Positions 1-9,816 are shown, counted from the first letter of the stretch. The stretch is DNA of 64,000 nucleotides from Archangiaceae bacterium (GCA_016714225.1 JADJNS010000001.1:248001-312000), one strand, 5' to 3'. Notes: a model not told the origin generated them from the sequence alone. Made by a program: numbers and translations.

Positions 1-1
1 G

Positions 2-442
2 GCGCCCGCGGCCGAGGCCGTGAGGAGCAGCCGCTACACCGGCCGCGACCGCACCTGGCTGCTGGTCGAGCGCGACCAGCTGCTCAACCACAAGCCGCCG
101 CTGGTGCCGCAGGTGCTGGTGATGGTGGGCGGCCTGTTCGGAGCCGGTGTCTCGGCGGGCATCGCCATCGACCGGCGCACCTCGGTCGACGAGCTGCTCA
201 TCGGGCTCGCCATCGGCTGCGCGGTCTCGGCCACCCTCGGTGCGGTGATGCTGGCGCTGGGGCTGCGCGAGCGCTTCGACATCGACGACAAGCTGGGGCA
301 GGTCGACGCCGCGCTGAAGACGGCGCACGAGGTCGCGCCGCCTCCGCCCGCCGAAGAGGCACCCGAAGACCTGGGTGCCCCTCCGCCTCCGCCTCCCGGT
401 GCGTCGCTGCTGCCGGCGCTGCCCGGGCTGGCGGTGCGCTAG
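2..442 (+). CDS. Hypothetical membrane protein, probably cut by the left window edge
   Basis: I do not recognise this protein. The frame is open to the left edge, and the first possible start inside the window is a GTG at base 20 without a convincing ribosome binding site, so the true start probably lies outside. From the GTG it has about 140 residues. Two hydrophobic stretches can be seen: one after 'PPLVPQ' (about residues 29-49, Gly-rich) and one around residues 61-81. They are followed by a charged segment (about 83-105) and a Pro/Ala/Glu-rich tail with runs of prolines. This looks like a small two-helix membrane protein with a disordered cytoplasmic or periplasmic tail. Function unknown. 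Confidence 0.55.
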   Translation, partial: APAAEAVRSSRYTGRDRTWLLVERDQLLNHKPPLVPQVLVMVGGLFGAGVSAGIAIDRRTSVDELLIGLAIGCAVSATLGAVMLALGLRERFDIDDKLGQVDAALKTAHEVAPPPPAEEAPEDLGAPPPPPPGASLLPALPGLAVR

Positions 443-568
443 ATAGCGCTGCAGCGAGCCGAGCAGCCCCCTTTGAGGGAAGCCCGTGCAGCATTCTCAG
501 AGGTGTCGCCTCGCGTTTTCGCTGCGCGCGGGTGGTGTTCGGTTGAGAATCAGGCGAGAAATCGCGAG

Positions 569-1942
569 GTGGTTCGCCTCGTCACTCCGCTGCTGTGTGT
601 GCTGCTGTGCTCCTGCAGCGCGGCGCTGCGGCGGGGCAACGCGCTGTACGAGCAGGGCGACTTTCTCGGCGCCGCCGCCGCGTACGACGAGGCGTACACC
701 GAAGACCCGCGCGACGGCGAGGCGGCCGCGCGCCGCGACGAGGCGCGCACCCAGGCGCTGTCGATGCTGCTGGTGCGCGCGGGCGAGTCGATACAGGGCT
801 CGCGCTTCACCGACGCCTCGGTCGCGTTGGGCGAGGCGTTCGCGCTCGCCGACGCGTGGAGCCGCCCCGGCACGGGTCAGGCCGAGCTCGAGCTGTTGCA
901 GCAGCGCGAGGTCGCCGACTTTCGCGCGTCGCTCGAGAAGAAGGGCCCGCTCGCCGCCGAGCCCGAGCGCAAGCGGGCGCTCGAGCCGCTGCAGCACCCG
1001 CGCTTCGAGGCGCTGCGGGTCGAGCTCTCGCAGGCGTGGGCCTCGGCGGCCGGGGCGCGCTGCGACGCGGCGCTCGCCAGGGCGGGCGGGTCGTTTCTCG
1101 GCGCGCTGACCGCCGCCTACTGCCGCGCGCTGGGCCGCACCGAGGTGAAAGAGAGCGCTCGGCCGCCGCCGCTGTTCAGCCTCAGCCCGAAGGTCGAGAG
1201 CTTCGTGCGCGGGGGCACGGCGATGTGGCCGGTGACCCTGACCGACGCGTTCGGCAGCTCGCCCTGGGCCTCGAAGCAGGGCACCGAGACCGCCAGCGTG
1301 TCGGTGAGCGGCCAGGTCGAAGCGTTCGTGAGCTGGCAGACGGTGAAGCGCACCGCGCAGTGGGTGGTGCAGGTGCCGTATCAGAGCACCCAGTGGGTGC
1401 AGGTGCCGTACACGACCTACGAGTACTACTCGTACCCCTGCGGGCGAACGACCTGCACCGGCTCGCGCCCGGTGACCCGCTACCGCAGCGAGCCGCGCAG
1501 CGTGACGAGCTACAAGAGCGAGCCGCGCACCCGCGACTACGACGCGAACGAGGCCCGCAACGAGCTGAGCGCGCAGGTGAACATGTTCGTCGACCTGCGC
1601 CCGCTGGCGAAGCCGCTGGGGGTGGTGCTGCGCGACGAGCAGGTCGAGACCGGCGCCACCCACGCCGCGGTGCCCGAGGCGAAGCTGGGCGCCGAGACCG
1701 CCCGGGTGAGCAGCAGCGCGCAGTGGGACGAGCGCACGCGCAAGGCCGCGCGCGCGAAGCTGGCCTCGGCGCTGGCCGAGCACTGGCGCGACACCTTCTG
1801 CACCGCGCCGCTGCAAGACGCCGAGGCTGCGGCGCGTTGCGCGTGGGGCGGCTCGGCGAGCCCTCAGGTGGTGGCGCGGCTCTCCGAGCTCTACGCCGAC
1901 GACCTGGCGTCGCTGCTGGGCGCGCCCCGATTCGGGCCCTGA
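569..1942 (+). CDS. Secreted lipoprotein with TPR-like N-terminal region, function unknown
   Basis: The frame is open from further upstream, but I choose the GTG at 569 because it gives a proper lipoprotein signal: one Arg, a hydrophobic run, then Cys in the context VLLCSC, with AGGCGAG about 10 bases upstream. The mature protein begins with a TPR-like helix pair (ALYEQGDFLGAAAAYDEAY and the following Asp/Glu/Arg-rich helices). The middle (about residues 240-340) has near-repeats rich in aromatic residues and valine, such as QVPYQSTQWVQVPYTTYEYY, with a CGRTTC pair that could form a disulfide. The C-terminal third is helical. This is likely an envelope protein of about 457 residues. I know no function for it. 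Confidence 0.7.
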   Translation: MVRLVTPLLCVLLCSCSAALRRGNALYEQGDFLGAAAAYDEAYTEDPRDGEAAARRDEARTQALSMLLVRAGESIQGSRFTDASVALGEAFALADAWSRPGTGQAELELLQQREVADFRASLEKKGPLAAEPERKRALEPLQHPRFEALRVELSQAWASAAGARCDAALARAGGSFLGALTAAYCRALGRTEVKESARPPPLFSLSPKVESFVRGGTAMWPVTLTDAFGSSPWASKQGTETASVSVSGQVEAFVSWQTVKRTAQWVVQVPYQSTQWVQVPYTTYEYYSYPCGRTTCTGSRPVTRYRSEPRSVTSYKSEPRTRDYDANEARNELSAQVNMFVDLRPLAKPLGVVLRDEQVETGATHAAVPEAKLGAETARVSSSAQWDERTRKAARAKLASALAEHWRDTFCTAPLQDAEAAARCAWGGSASPQVVARLSELYADDLASLLGAPRFGP

Positions 1943-1968
1943 CGAAGCCTGCGCTAGGCTGCCGCGCC

Positions 1969-2898
1969 ATGAGACCGGTCCTCCTCGCGTTCCTGCTGCT
2001 CGCCGCCCCTTCGGCGTGGGCGCACTTCAAGCTCATCTCTCCTGACGGGGGCTCGATCGACTGGCTCAACACCAATGGACAGGGCGACCCGATCGGCGGC
2101 AACCAGAAGGTCGACCCCTGCGGTCAAGGCACGTCTCAAAGTGGAGTCGTCACGAACCTCACCGCGGGCCAGACCTACGGGGTGCGCCTCGAAGAGACGG
2201 TCGACCACCCCGGCCATTACCGCGTGGCGCTGGCGAAGAACCGCGCCAACCTCCCCAAGATGATGGCGGTCATCGACGGTGCCGGCATCTGCCAGTCGAC
2301 GGTAGTGCAGAACCCGGTGGTCGCTCCGGTGCTGGTCGACGGGGCGCTGCAACACACGGCACCGTTCACGACCCCACAGACCATCAACATCACCGTGCCC
2401 AACTCTCCGGGCACCGGCTACACCCTGCAGGTCGTCGAGTGGATGCAAGGGCACGGCGGCAGCTCCTGCTTCTACTTTCACTGCGCGAACGTGACCATCG
2501 TCGGCGCGGGAACCGGCGGCGGCGCGGGCGGGGGCTCGGCCGGAGGCAGCGCGGGCGGCTCGACCGCGGGCGGCTCGGGCGGCAGCTCCGGTGGCACCGC
2601 AGGTGGCAGCGGCACCGCAGGTGGCAGCGGCACCGCAGGCGGCAGCGGCACCGCGGGCGGCAGCGGCACCGCGGGCGGCACCGCGACCGCGGGCGGCACC
2701 GGCACCGCGGGCGGCAGCGGCACCGCGGGCGGCACGGCCACTGCGGGCGGCACGCCCACCGCGGGCTCGGGCGGCAGCGGCGCGGGCATCGACGAGGGCG
2801 GTTGTCAGATTGGCGGCCGCGGCGGCAGCGGCGGAGCGTTCATCATTCTCATGCTCGCGGCGCTCGGCGCCTGGTCGCACAAGCGCCGCAAGGCCTGA
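1969..2898 (+). CDS. Secreted polysaccharide-monooxygenase-like protein with MYXO-CTERM-type tail
   Basis: The signal peptide ends ...PSAWA, so cleavage would leave His19 as the new N-terminus (HFKLISPDGG). An N-terminal His is the hallmark of the copper 'histidine brace' of lytic polysaccharide monooxygenases. A second candidate ligand region is DHPGH (residues 79-83). Cys167 and Cys172 flank HGGSSCFYFHC. From memory this resembles the myxobacterial 'SCE4755 family polysaccharide monooxygenase-like' proteins. The catalytic-like domain is about 160 residues, then a long Gly/Thr/Ala/Ser repeat linker (about 180-270) leads to a tail with Cys, Gly-rich segment, hydrophobic helix and KRRKA end. 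That tail matches the MYXO-CTERM sorting pattern and suggests surface anchoring after processing. Copper binding and polysaccharide oxidation are inferred, not shown. Confidence 0.75.
   Translation: MRPVLLAFLLLAAPSAWAHFKLISPDGGSIDWLNTNGQGDPIGGNQKVDPCGQGTSQSGVVTNLTAGQTYGVRLEETVDHPGHYRVALAKNRANLPKMMAVIDGAGICQSTVVQNPVVAPVLVDGALQHTAPFTTPQTINITVPNSPGTGYTLQVVEWMQGHGGSSCFYFHCANVTIVGAGTGGGAGGGSAGGSAGGSTAGGSGGSSGGTAGGSGTAGGSGTAGGSGTAGGSGTAGGTATAGGTGTAGGSGTAGGTATAGGTPTAGSGGSGAGIDEGGCQIGGRGGSGGAFIILMLAALGAWSHKRRKA
2591..2770 (+). repeat. In-frame tandem repeat encoding the Gly/Thr/Ala/Ser linker
   Basis: Short degenerate units of mostly 18 bases (ggcaccgcaggtggcagc and variants) code for GTAGGS-type repeats between the catalytic-like domain and the C-terminal anchor. 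The unit number is likely to vary between strains by slippage. Confidence 0.75.
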
Positions 2899-2912
2899 GG
2901 CGCGCGCCTCAG
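2895..2912. terminator. Perfect 18-bp palindrome spanning both stop codons of convergent genes
   Basis: CTGAGGCGC followed by GCGCCTCAG forms a perfect inverted repeat with no spacer. It includes the TGA of the upstream + gene and the TGA of the - gene. There is no T tract, so it is at best a weak bidirectional terminator or an mRNA-end hairpin. Confidence 0.4.
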
Positions 2913-4270
2913 TCGTTGCAGGCCGAGCCTGTCCACGTTCGGCCGGCGGCGGCGCACATCTCGGCGGCGCTCTTCGCGCGACTGTAGATGCGCACGCCGC
3001 GCAGCTGCCCGTTGTACCGGGTGCTCGTGTTCGGCCCGGTGGTCGCGTCGCCGAACAGCAGATTCTGCGACGAGTTGTTGATTGGCCCGCCCAGGTTGCC
3101 GCTCTGACCCACCGCGGTACCGTTGATGTACACGGTGGGAGGCCCGCCCGCGGCCCAGGTGCCACCGATGTGCTGCCACACATTGGCCGTCACGGTGCCC
3201 GAGCAGGTGTCGCGGCTGTCGACGCTGAAGCAGAGCCGGGCGCCGTTCGTACCCAACGACAGCGCGTATTGAGTGGCGAGGTCTTTGTCGAGGACGCGGT
3301 CGACGGTGTTGTCCATGCCGACCGCGGTGGGGCGAATCCACGCCTCGAGGGTGAGCGCGTTGGCCGAGTTCAGCGAGGCCGCCGCGGGCACCGCCACGTA
3401 CCCGCCGCCCGAGAAGGCGAGCGCGAAGCCCCCGTCGCCCTGCGCCATCCACTGCGCGGCGGTGAGGGTGCCGTCGTTTCCATTGCCGCTCAGGTCGTGC
3501 GCGGTGCTGCCGCTGCCCTCGTTCATCGGCCAGCAGCCCATGATGTTCGGGTCGGCGCAGAACGTGGCGGTGCCGCCGCCGGCTGTGCCGCCCGCTGCGC
3601 CTCCGCCCGCCGCGCCTCCACCCGCCGTGGCGCCACCTCCGGCGGTGGCCCCGCCTGCCGCTCCACCGCCCGCGGTGCCGCCACCGGCAGTGCCGCCTGC
3701 GGTGCCACCGCCGGCCGTGCCACCGCCCGCGACACCGGCCCCGGCCGCGCCTCCACCGGCCGTGCCGCCACCCGCGACGCCTCCGGCCTCGCCGCCGCCG
3801 GCCGTGGAGCCACCGCTCGCGCCCCCCGCGCCGCCGGCTTCACCACCACCGCCTGAGCCGCCGGCCGTGCCGCCGTCGTTCGCCTTCTCGCGCAGCGTCA
3901 ACGTCACCTGCTCGACGGCGCCCGACGGAAACCGGGTGCCCAGGGTGTGCGTCGCGACCGGGCGGTTGTCTGAACAGCCCTGCGCGTGCAGGGTGCCGAT
4001 GAGCGTGACGTCCGTGCTCCACAGCGGGTCGCGCGCCACCGCCACCACCACCGAGCCCGAGCGGGGCTTGCCCTGCAGCGAGACGTCGGCCGAGCCGCTG
4101 GTGCCCTGATCCGGCGAGACCTCGAGCCGCACGCAGCCGGTGCCCCCCGAGACCAGCGTGTAGTCGAGCGTCACCTCGAACCCTCCACCGCTCGAAGTTC
4201 GGCTGCCGCACGCACACAGCAGCGAGACGAAGATCAGGGCTGGAGCCGAGCGCACCACCAAAGGCAGCAT
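2909..4270 (-). CDS. LamG-domain lipoprotein with Gly-rich linker
   Basis: The N-terminus has a hydrophobic stretch ending SLLCACGS, a fair lipobox with Cys at about residue 21. A beta-rich domain of about 110 residues follows (contains DYTLVSGGTGCVRLEV). Next comes a long Ala/Gly/Thr linker (about 160-245). The C-terminal 200 residues match a LamG / concanavalin-A-like jelly roll: GCWPMNEGSGSTAHDLSGN at the start, LTLEAWIRP, WQHIGGTW and VYINGT, ending with a small Cys pair. Such domains usually bind carbohydrate or act as adhesion modules on the cell surface. It converges with the monooxygenase-like gene and their stops share a palindrome. The ligand is unknown. Confidence 0.8.
   Translation of the reverse strand: MLPLVVRSAPALIFVSLLCACGSRTSSGGGFEVTLDYTLVSGGTGCVRLEVSPDQGTSGSADVSLQGKPRSGSVVVAVARDPLWSTDVTLIGTLHAQGCSDNRPVATHTLGTRFPSGAVEQVTLTLREKANDGGTAGGSGGGGEAGGAGGASGGSTAGGGEAGGVAGGGTAGGGAAGAGVAGGGTAGGGTAGGTAGGGTAGGGAAGGATAGGGATAGGGAAGGGAAGGTAGGGTATFCADPNIMGCWPMNEGSGSTAHDLSGNGNDGTLTAAQWMAQGDGGFALAFSGGGYVAVPAAASLNSANALTLEAWIRPTAVGMDNTVDRVLDKDLATQYALSLGTNGARLCFSVDSRDTCSGTVTANVWQHIGGTWAAGGPPTVYINGTAVGQSGNLGGPINNSSQNLLFGDATTGPNTSTRYNGQLRGVRIYSRAKSAAEMCAAAGRTWTGSACND
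3567..3850 (-). repeat. Low-complexity repeat coding for the Ala/Gly/Thr linker of the LamG lipoprotein
   Basis: Degenerate units read on the - strand as GGGTAGGGAAGG-like residues. The region is nearly pure Gly, Ala, Thr and Glu and is a likely site of length variation. Confidence 0.65.
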
Positions 4271-4332
4271 ACTGCTTCCCCAGGGAACAGAATTTCCCCC
4301 ATTGGAGTTTCCATTCGTTAATACCGCTCCAA

Positions 4333-5361
<1,029 letters not shown>

Positions 5362-5367
5362 ACGGCC

Positions 5368-6207
5368 TTACCCGCGGTGCGCCGGGCGCCGCTTCTCGCG
5401 CCACGCGCCCGGCGTCTCACCGTCGTGCGTGGCGCGAAAGTGCCGCACCAGGTGCGAGGCCGAGTGCAGGCCCACCCGCGCGGCGATCGCCTCGAGGTCG
5501 AGCGCGGTGCCCGAGAGCAGCTGCTCGACCTGCAGGCTCAGGTGCCTGCGCCGCTCGTCGCGGAGCGAGCTGCCTGCCTCTTCCAACCTGCGCTGCAGGG
5601 TGCGGGTCGAGAGCCCCATCGCCCGCGCCAGCTGCCCGCTCGAGGCGTGCCCGCGCTCGGTCAGCACCGCCCGCAAGGCGCGAACCACCTCGGGCGGGCT
5701 GCTCACCGAAAGGCGCAGCCGCTCGACGGGCTCGAAGAGGTCCTCCACCTCGCCGTACGCGAAGGCCTCGCGCGCCCGCTCGTCGCTGAACGACTCGAAG
5801 GGGTACGGCGGCCGCGCCACGTGCAGCGCGCCCGACACCACCACGCCCACGAAGCCGCCGGGGTGCAGCACCGCCTGCCGCCCGATGTTCGGCCCCCACG
5901 CGCTGCGCCGCGCGGTGAGGTAGGCGAGCAGCTTGCCGAACGCGAGCACGTCGACCGCCTCGAGCCCGCGCCCATCGACGAACGACGCGTGACCGGCGAA
6001 GCACCGGGCCACCCCCACCTCGAAGAAGGGAACCATCGCCTGCACGTCGGCCTCGAGCGGGCGGCCCCACATCACCGTGCCCAGCGCTCGCGTCCCGTCT
6101 TGCCAATAGAGAAAGCACCGGCCGGCGTAGAAGCGCCGACCTTCTCCTACGAATGCGTGCGCACCGGACACCTCGACGAACGAAGCCAACGCCCGCGATG
6201 GTGACAC
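5368..6207 (-). CDS. AraC-family transcriptional regulator
   Basis: The C-terminal 100 residues are an AraC/XylS double helix-turn-helix: SGQLARAMGLSTRTLQRRLEE for the first unit and IAARVGLHSASHLVRHFRATHDGETPGAWR for the second, matching the usual 'F...G.TP..YR' end. The N-terminal 180 residues are a family-typical but unassigned effector domain. The open frame continues far upstream, but that part is antisense to the DUF58 gene; I choose the GTG at 6207, giving 279 residues and matching the point where plausible protein sequence begins. The gene lies antisense between moxR and DUF58. The inducer and the targets are unknown. Confidence 0.82.
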   Translation of the reverse strand: MSPSRALASFVEVSGAHAFVGEGRRFYAGRCFLYWQDGTRALGTVMWGRPLEADVQAMVPFFEVGVARCFAGHASFVDGRGLEAVDVLAFGKLLAYLTARRSAWGPNIGRQAVLHPGGFVGVVVSGALHVARPPYPFESFSDERAREAFAYGEVEDLFEPVERLRLSVSSPPEVVRALRAVLTERGHASSGQLARAMGLSTRTLQRRLEEAGSSLRDERRRHLSLQVEQLLSGTALDLEAIAARVGLHSASHLVRHFRATHDGETPGAWREKRRPAHRG

Positions 6208-6282
6208 ACCCCCAAGGCTCGCGCCTCGGCTTCGATGGTGGAAGCAGTCGGCGCCGCAAAGCGTTAAGACTGCCCAGGCCTC

Positions 6283-7161
6283 ATGCCAGTCGTCGACGCC
6301 TCCACGCTCTCCCGGCTCACGGGAGTCAAGCTGCGCGCCCGCGCGGTCGTAGAGGGTGTGCTCTCGGGCCTGCACAAGTCGCCGCACCAGGGGCAGAGCG
6401 TCGAGTTCGCCGAGCACAAAGAGTACGCGCCCGGCGACGAGCTGCGCCACCTCGACTGGAAGGCGTTCGGCAAGTTCGACCGCTACTACGTGAAGCGCTT
6501 CGAGCACGAGACCAACCTGCGCGCGGTAATGGTGGTCGACGCGTCTGGGAGCATGGCCTACGGCTCGGGCCCGCTGAACAAGCTCGACGTCGCGCGCACC
6601 CTGGCCGGAGCGCTCAGCTACCTGCTGGTGCGGCAGCAAGACGCCACCGGCCTGACCGTGTTCTCGGGCGGGCAGCTCACCGACGTGCCGCCTCGGGCCA
6701 ACGCGAGCCACCTGAACGTGGTGCTCGACGCGCTCGACGACACCGGCGCGCACGGCACCACCGACCTGGCGCAGGCCGCCGACCACCTCGCCGAGAAGCT
6801 GCCGCGCCGCGCGCTGATCTGCGTGTTCAGCGACTTTCTCGACGACCGCGCCGACGCGCTGCGCCGCCTGCTCGCGCTCAAGGCCCGCCGGCACGACGTG
6901 GCGGTCTTCCACATCGTCGACCCGCTCGAGCTCACCTTCCCCTTCGAAGACCCCACCCTGTTCCTCTCGATGGAAGATGACCGCCGCCTCGAGGTGAACC
7001 CGCGCGAGATTCGCGAGAGCTACCTCGAAGAGTTCGGCCGCTTTCTCGCCGAGACCAAGCAGACCTGCACCGCCGCCGACGTCGACTACGAGCGCGTGCG
7101 CACCGACGACCCGCTCGACTCGGTGCTCCTGCGCTTCCTCGCACGCAGGCAGGGCCGATGA
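6283..7161 (+). CDS. DUF58 / VWA-like domain protein
   Basis: A 292-residue protein with the DUF58 core: SPHQGQSVEFAEHKEYAPGD followed by LRHLDWKAFGKFDRYYVKRFE, then a VWA-like fold with a MIDAS-type VVDASGSM. DUF58 proteins are partners of MoxR ATPases. The stop codon overlaps the start of the BatA-type gene by four bases (ATGA), so the two are translationally coupled. Probably cytosolic or membrane-associated, since no signal peptide or membrane segment is seen. Biological role unknown; in relatives such gene sets have been linked to envelope integrity or stress. Confidence 0.9.
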   Translation: MPVVDASTLSRLTGVKLRARAVVEGVLSGLHKSPHQGQSVEFAEHKEYAPGDELRHLDWKAFGKFDRYYVKRFEHETNLRAVMVVDASGSMAYGSGPLNKLDVARTLAGALSYLLVRQQDATGLTVFSGGQLTDVPPRANASHLNVVLDALDDTGAHGTTDLAQAADHLAEKLPRRALICVFSDFLDDRADALRRLLALKARRHDVAVFHIVDPLELTFPFEDPTLFLSMEDDRRLEVNPREIRESYLEEFGRFLAETKQTCTAADVDYERVRTDDPLDSVLLRFLARRQGR

Positions 7162-9251
7162 CCTTCGCGCACCCGCTGCTCTTGTGGGGCTGCCTGGGCG
7201 CGTTGATACCCCTGCTGGTGCACCTGTTCGACCGGCGCCGCCCCCGCCCGCACCCGTTCGGCGCCATCGCCTTCGTCTTGAAGAGCCAGAAGCGCACCGC
7301 CTCGCGGCTGCGGCTGCGGCGGCTGCTGCTCTACACGCTGCGCACCCTGATTCTGCTCGCGGTGCCCATCGCGCTGGCGCGGCCCGAGCTCTCGCAGAAG
7401 GGCGCGGTGACCGCGGGCCTGGGGCCGATGGCCACCGTCATCGTGCTCGACGACTCGCTGTCGATGCGCTGGCGCGACACCCGCGGCCTCTCGGGGCAGA
7501 CCCTGTTCGAGCACGCCAAGACCGAGGCCAAGGCCGCCGCGCGCGAGCTGATGCCCGAAGAGCCCGCCACCGCGCTCGTCTGTGGCGCCGCTCCCGCCCC
7601 GCCGGCGCCGCTCAGCTTCGACCGCGCGCGCATGCTGCAGCTGCTCGACGACGCCCAGCCCACCTGGGAAGCCGCCGACTCGAGCCGCTGCCTCGAGCTC
7701 GCCGCCCGCGCGCTCGAAGACAGCCCCCTGCCCGGCAAGCGCATCGTGCTGGTGAGCGACTTCACCGCCACCTCGCTGCGCACCGAGGCGCCGCTGCCCA
7801 CCGTGGCGGGCCTCAAGGGCGAGCGCATTCGCCCCGAGGTGGTGCTGCGCGACGCCGCCGCCGGTCTCGACGCGCTGCCCAACCACGCCCTGCTCGACGT
7901 GAAGGTCGAGCCCGCGCCCCAGGTCGACCCCAAGGCATTTCAGTTCACCTTCACCGCGCGCAACTTCTCGGACGAGGCGATGAAAGACGTCGAGCTGCAG
8001 CTCAAGGTCGACGGGCGGGTGGTGTCGAAGGGCTTCTTCGACCTGCCGCCGCACGGCACCGGCCAGAAGGCGCTCACCCACCGCTTCGAGGGCGGGCCGG
8101 TGGCGGTGGTCGAGGGCGTGCTGGCCCCCGACGCGCTGACCGAAGACGACACGCGCACCGTGGTGCTGCCGGTGCCGCGCGAGCTGACCGCGCTGGTGGT
8201 GAACGGCGCGCCGAGCCCGCAGAAGTTTCGCGATGAGGCGTTCTTCGTCGAGGCTGCGCTGCAGGCGGGCGGCTCTCCGGTGCGCGCGGTGGTGCGCGAC
8301 GCCGACGCGGCCTTTCGCGAAGACTTCTCGAGCTACGACGTCATCTTCCTGCTCAACGTCGAGGCCCCGCGCGGCGACGTGGCGCAGCGGCTCAAAGCGT
8401 TCGTCGAGTCGGGCCACGGCCTGTTCATCTCGATGGGAGACCGGGTCGAGCCCGACGCGTGGAACCAGGCGATGGGCGCGGTGCTGCCGCGGCGGCTCAA
8501 GCTCTACAAGACCGCGGTCGAGCCCGGCTCGAGCGACGTGGGGGCCCGCAGCGCGCGCCTCTCGCAGGTGATGGCCGAGCACCCGGTGCTCTTGCCGTTC
8601 ACCGGGCGCGCGAGAGAGGGCCTGATGAGCGCGCGGTTCTCGCGCTACATGCTGCTCGAGCCCGGCGCCGAGGGCGGCCAGGTGCTGGGCACGCTCGACG
8701 ACGGCGCCCCGGCGCTGGTCGCGATGCGGCGCGGCCGCGGCCAGGTGCTGCTGTTCACCTCGACCGTCGACCGCGACTGGAGCGACTTTTCGATTCGCAC
8801 CTCGTTCTTGCCGCTGATGCAGCGCATCGCCGCGTGGCTCTCGGGCGCGCTGGAAGAGCGCGAAGAGCTCAAGGTCACCGTGGGAGACACCGCCACGCTG
8901 CAGACCCAGCTCCCCTTGAGCGAGGTCGACCTGCTGGGCCCCGAGGGGCTCGAGCTCAAGCTGCGCAAGCAGCCCGACGGAGCGCTCTCGGCGGGGCCGC
9001 TGCCGGCCCCCGGCGCGTGGCTGGCGAAGTCAGAGGGCCAGGTGCTGCCCGCGCTGTCGTTCGCGGTGTCGGTCGACGCGGCAGAGAGCGACCTCACCCG
9101 GCTCAAGCCCGACGAGCTGAAGGCCTTCTTCGGAGACGACGCGGTGAAGGGCGGCAGCTCGAGCACCGAGTCCAAGGCCCCCATCTGGACCTGGCTGATC
9201 GTCGCCGCGGTGCTGGCCTTCTTTCTCGAAGGGCTGTTGCTGAAGCGGTAG
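7158..9251 (+). CDS. BatA-domain / VWA membrane protein
   Basis: The N-terminus is a BatA domain: FAHPLLLWGCLGALIPLLVHL, then Arg/Pro-rich RRRPRPHPFGAIAF, and a second membrane helix (about residues 55-73). A VWA-like domain follows (VIVLDDSLSMRW). The middle has Ig-like and glutamine-amidotransferase-like segments (YDVIFLLNVEAPRG, GHGLFISMG), and a last membrane helix ends in LLLKR. The 697-residue length is typical of the long BatA-DUF58-MoxR partner proteins. Start ATG overlaps the previous stop. Predicted inner-membrane protein with a large periplasmic part. Function beyond the family link is unknown. Confidence 0.88.
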   Translation: MTFAHPLLLWGCLGALIPLLVHLFDRRRPRPHPFGAIAFVLKSQKRTASRLRLRRLLLYTLRTLILLAVPIALARPELSQKGAVTAGLGPMATVIVLDDSLSMRWRDTRGLSGQTLFEHAKTEAKAAARELMPEEPATALVCGAAPAPPAPLSFDRARMLQLLDDAQPTWEAADSSRCLELAARALEDSPLPGKRIVLVSDFTATSLRTEAPLPTVAGLKGERIRPEVVLRDAAAGLDALPNHALLDVKVEPAPQVDPKAFQFTFTARNFSDEAMKDVELQLKVDGRVVSKGFFDLPPHGTGQKALTHRFEGGPVAVVEGVLAPDALTEDDTRTVVLPVPRELTALVVNGAPSPQKFRDEAFFVEAALQAGGSPVRAVVRDADAAFREDFSSYDVIFLLNVEAPRGDVAQRLKAFVESGHGLFISMGDRVEPDAWNQAMGAVLPRRLKLYKTAVEPGSSDVGARSARLSQVMAEHPVLLPFTGRAREGLMSARFSRYMLLEPGAEGGQVLGTLDDGAPALVAMRRGRGQVLLFTSTVDRDWSDFSIRTSFLPLMQRIAAWLSGALEEREELKVTVGDTATLQTQLPLSEVDLLGPEGLELKLRKQPDGALSAGPLPAPGAWLAKSEGQVLPALSFAVSVDAAESDLTRLKPDELKAFFGDDAVKGGSSSTESKAPIWTWLIVAAVLAFFLEGLLLKR

Positions 9252-9268
9252 GCCGTTATTGAAAGGTC

Positions 9269-9811
9269 ATGAAGCTCGTGGCTCTGCTCGTCACCGCGGC
9301 GTCGGTGGCGTACGCGCAAGACGCCGGCGTGATGCGTGCACGGCCGGTCTCGGTCGATGCCGGCACGCCGCTGGCCGAGAGCAAGGCCGTGACGCCTCAG
9401 CCGCAGGTCCAGACGGTGGTGATCGACCGCACGGCCGAAGTGAACGGCTTGAAGGAAGAGGTCCGCAGCCTGCAGAGCGAGGCGAAGCAGACCAACGCGC
9501 GGCTCGACTCGACGGTGAGCGAGCTGCAGCAGGTGCGTCAGCAGATGACCGAGCAGCAGAAGGCCGTGCAGGCGCAGCAGCAGAGGCGAGAAGCCCAGCG
9601 CTCTGCCGCGGTGTCACTCGGCACCATCGACCAGCAGCTCGCCACCGGCGACACCGCCATCGAGGGCACGCTGAGCCAGGTGCAAGAGAACCTGGGGCCC
9701 AGCGCGAAGGCGAACCTCGAGTACGCCCGTCAAGCGATTCAAAACAACGACCTCACCACCGCGCGGCAGTACCTCTCGGCGGCGGCGGCCGATGCTGCCG
9801 CAGGCCGTTGA
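9269..9811 (+). CDS. Secreted coiled-coil protein, function unknown
   Basis: A 180-residue protein with a signal peptide (cleavage near VAYA|QDAG) and a Gln/Glu/Arg-rich coiled coil at about residues 55-110 with regular hydrophobic spacing. The C-terminal part (SAKANLEYARQAIQNNDLTTARQYLSAA) resembles one TPR-like helix pair. It sits 17 bases after the BatA-type gene on the same strand, so it may belong to that operon. I do not recognise a family. Confidence 0.75.
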   Translation: MKLVALLVTAASVAYAQDAGVMRARPVSVDAGTPLAESKAVTPQPQVQTVVIDRTAEVNGLKEEVRSLQSEAKQTNARLDSTVSELQQVRQQMTEQQKAVQAQQQRREAQRSAAVSLGTIDQQLATGDTAIEGTLSQVQENLGPSAKANLEYARQAIQNNDLTTARQYLSAAAADAAAGR

Positions 9812-9816
9812 CCGGT

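Noticed and set aside
595..1968. Long plus-strand frame running from 595 into the monooxygenase-like gene
   Set aside because: The part before 1969 is an Arg-rich shadow of the lipoprotein gene in another frame.
6208..6912. N-terminal extension of the AraC open frame
   Set aside because: It is antisense to the DUF58 gene and its residues are not protein-like; the AraC protein is complete from 6207.
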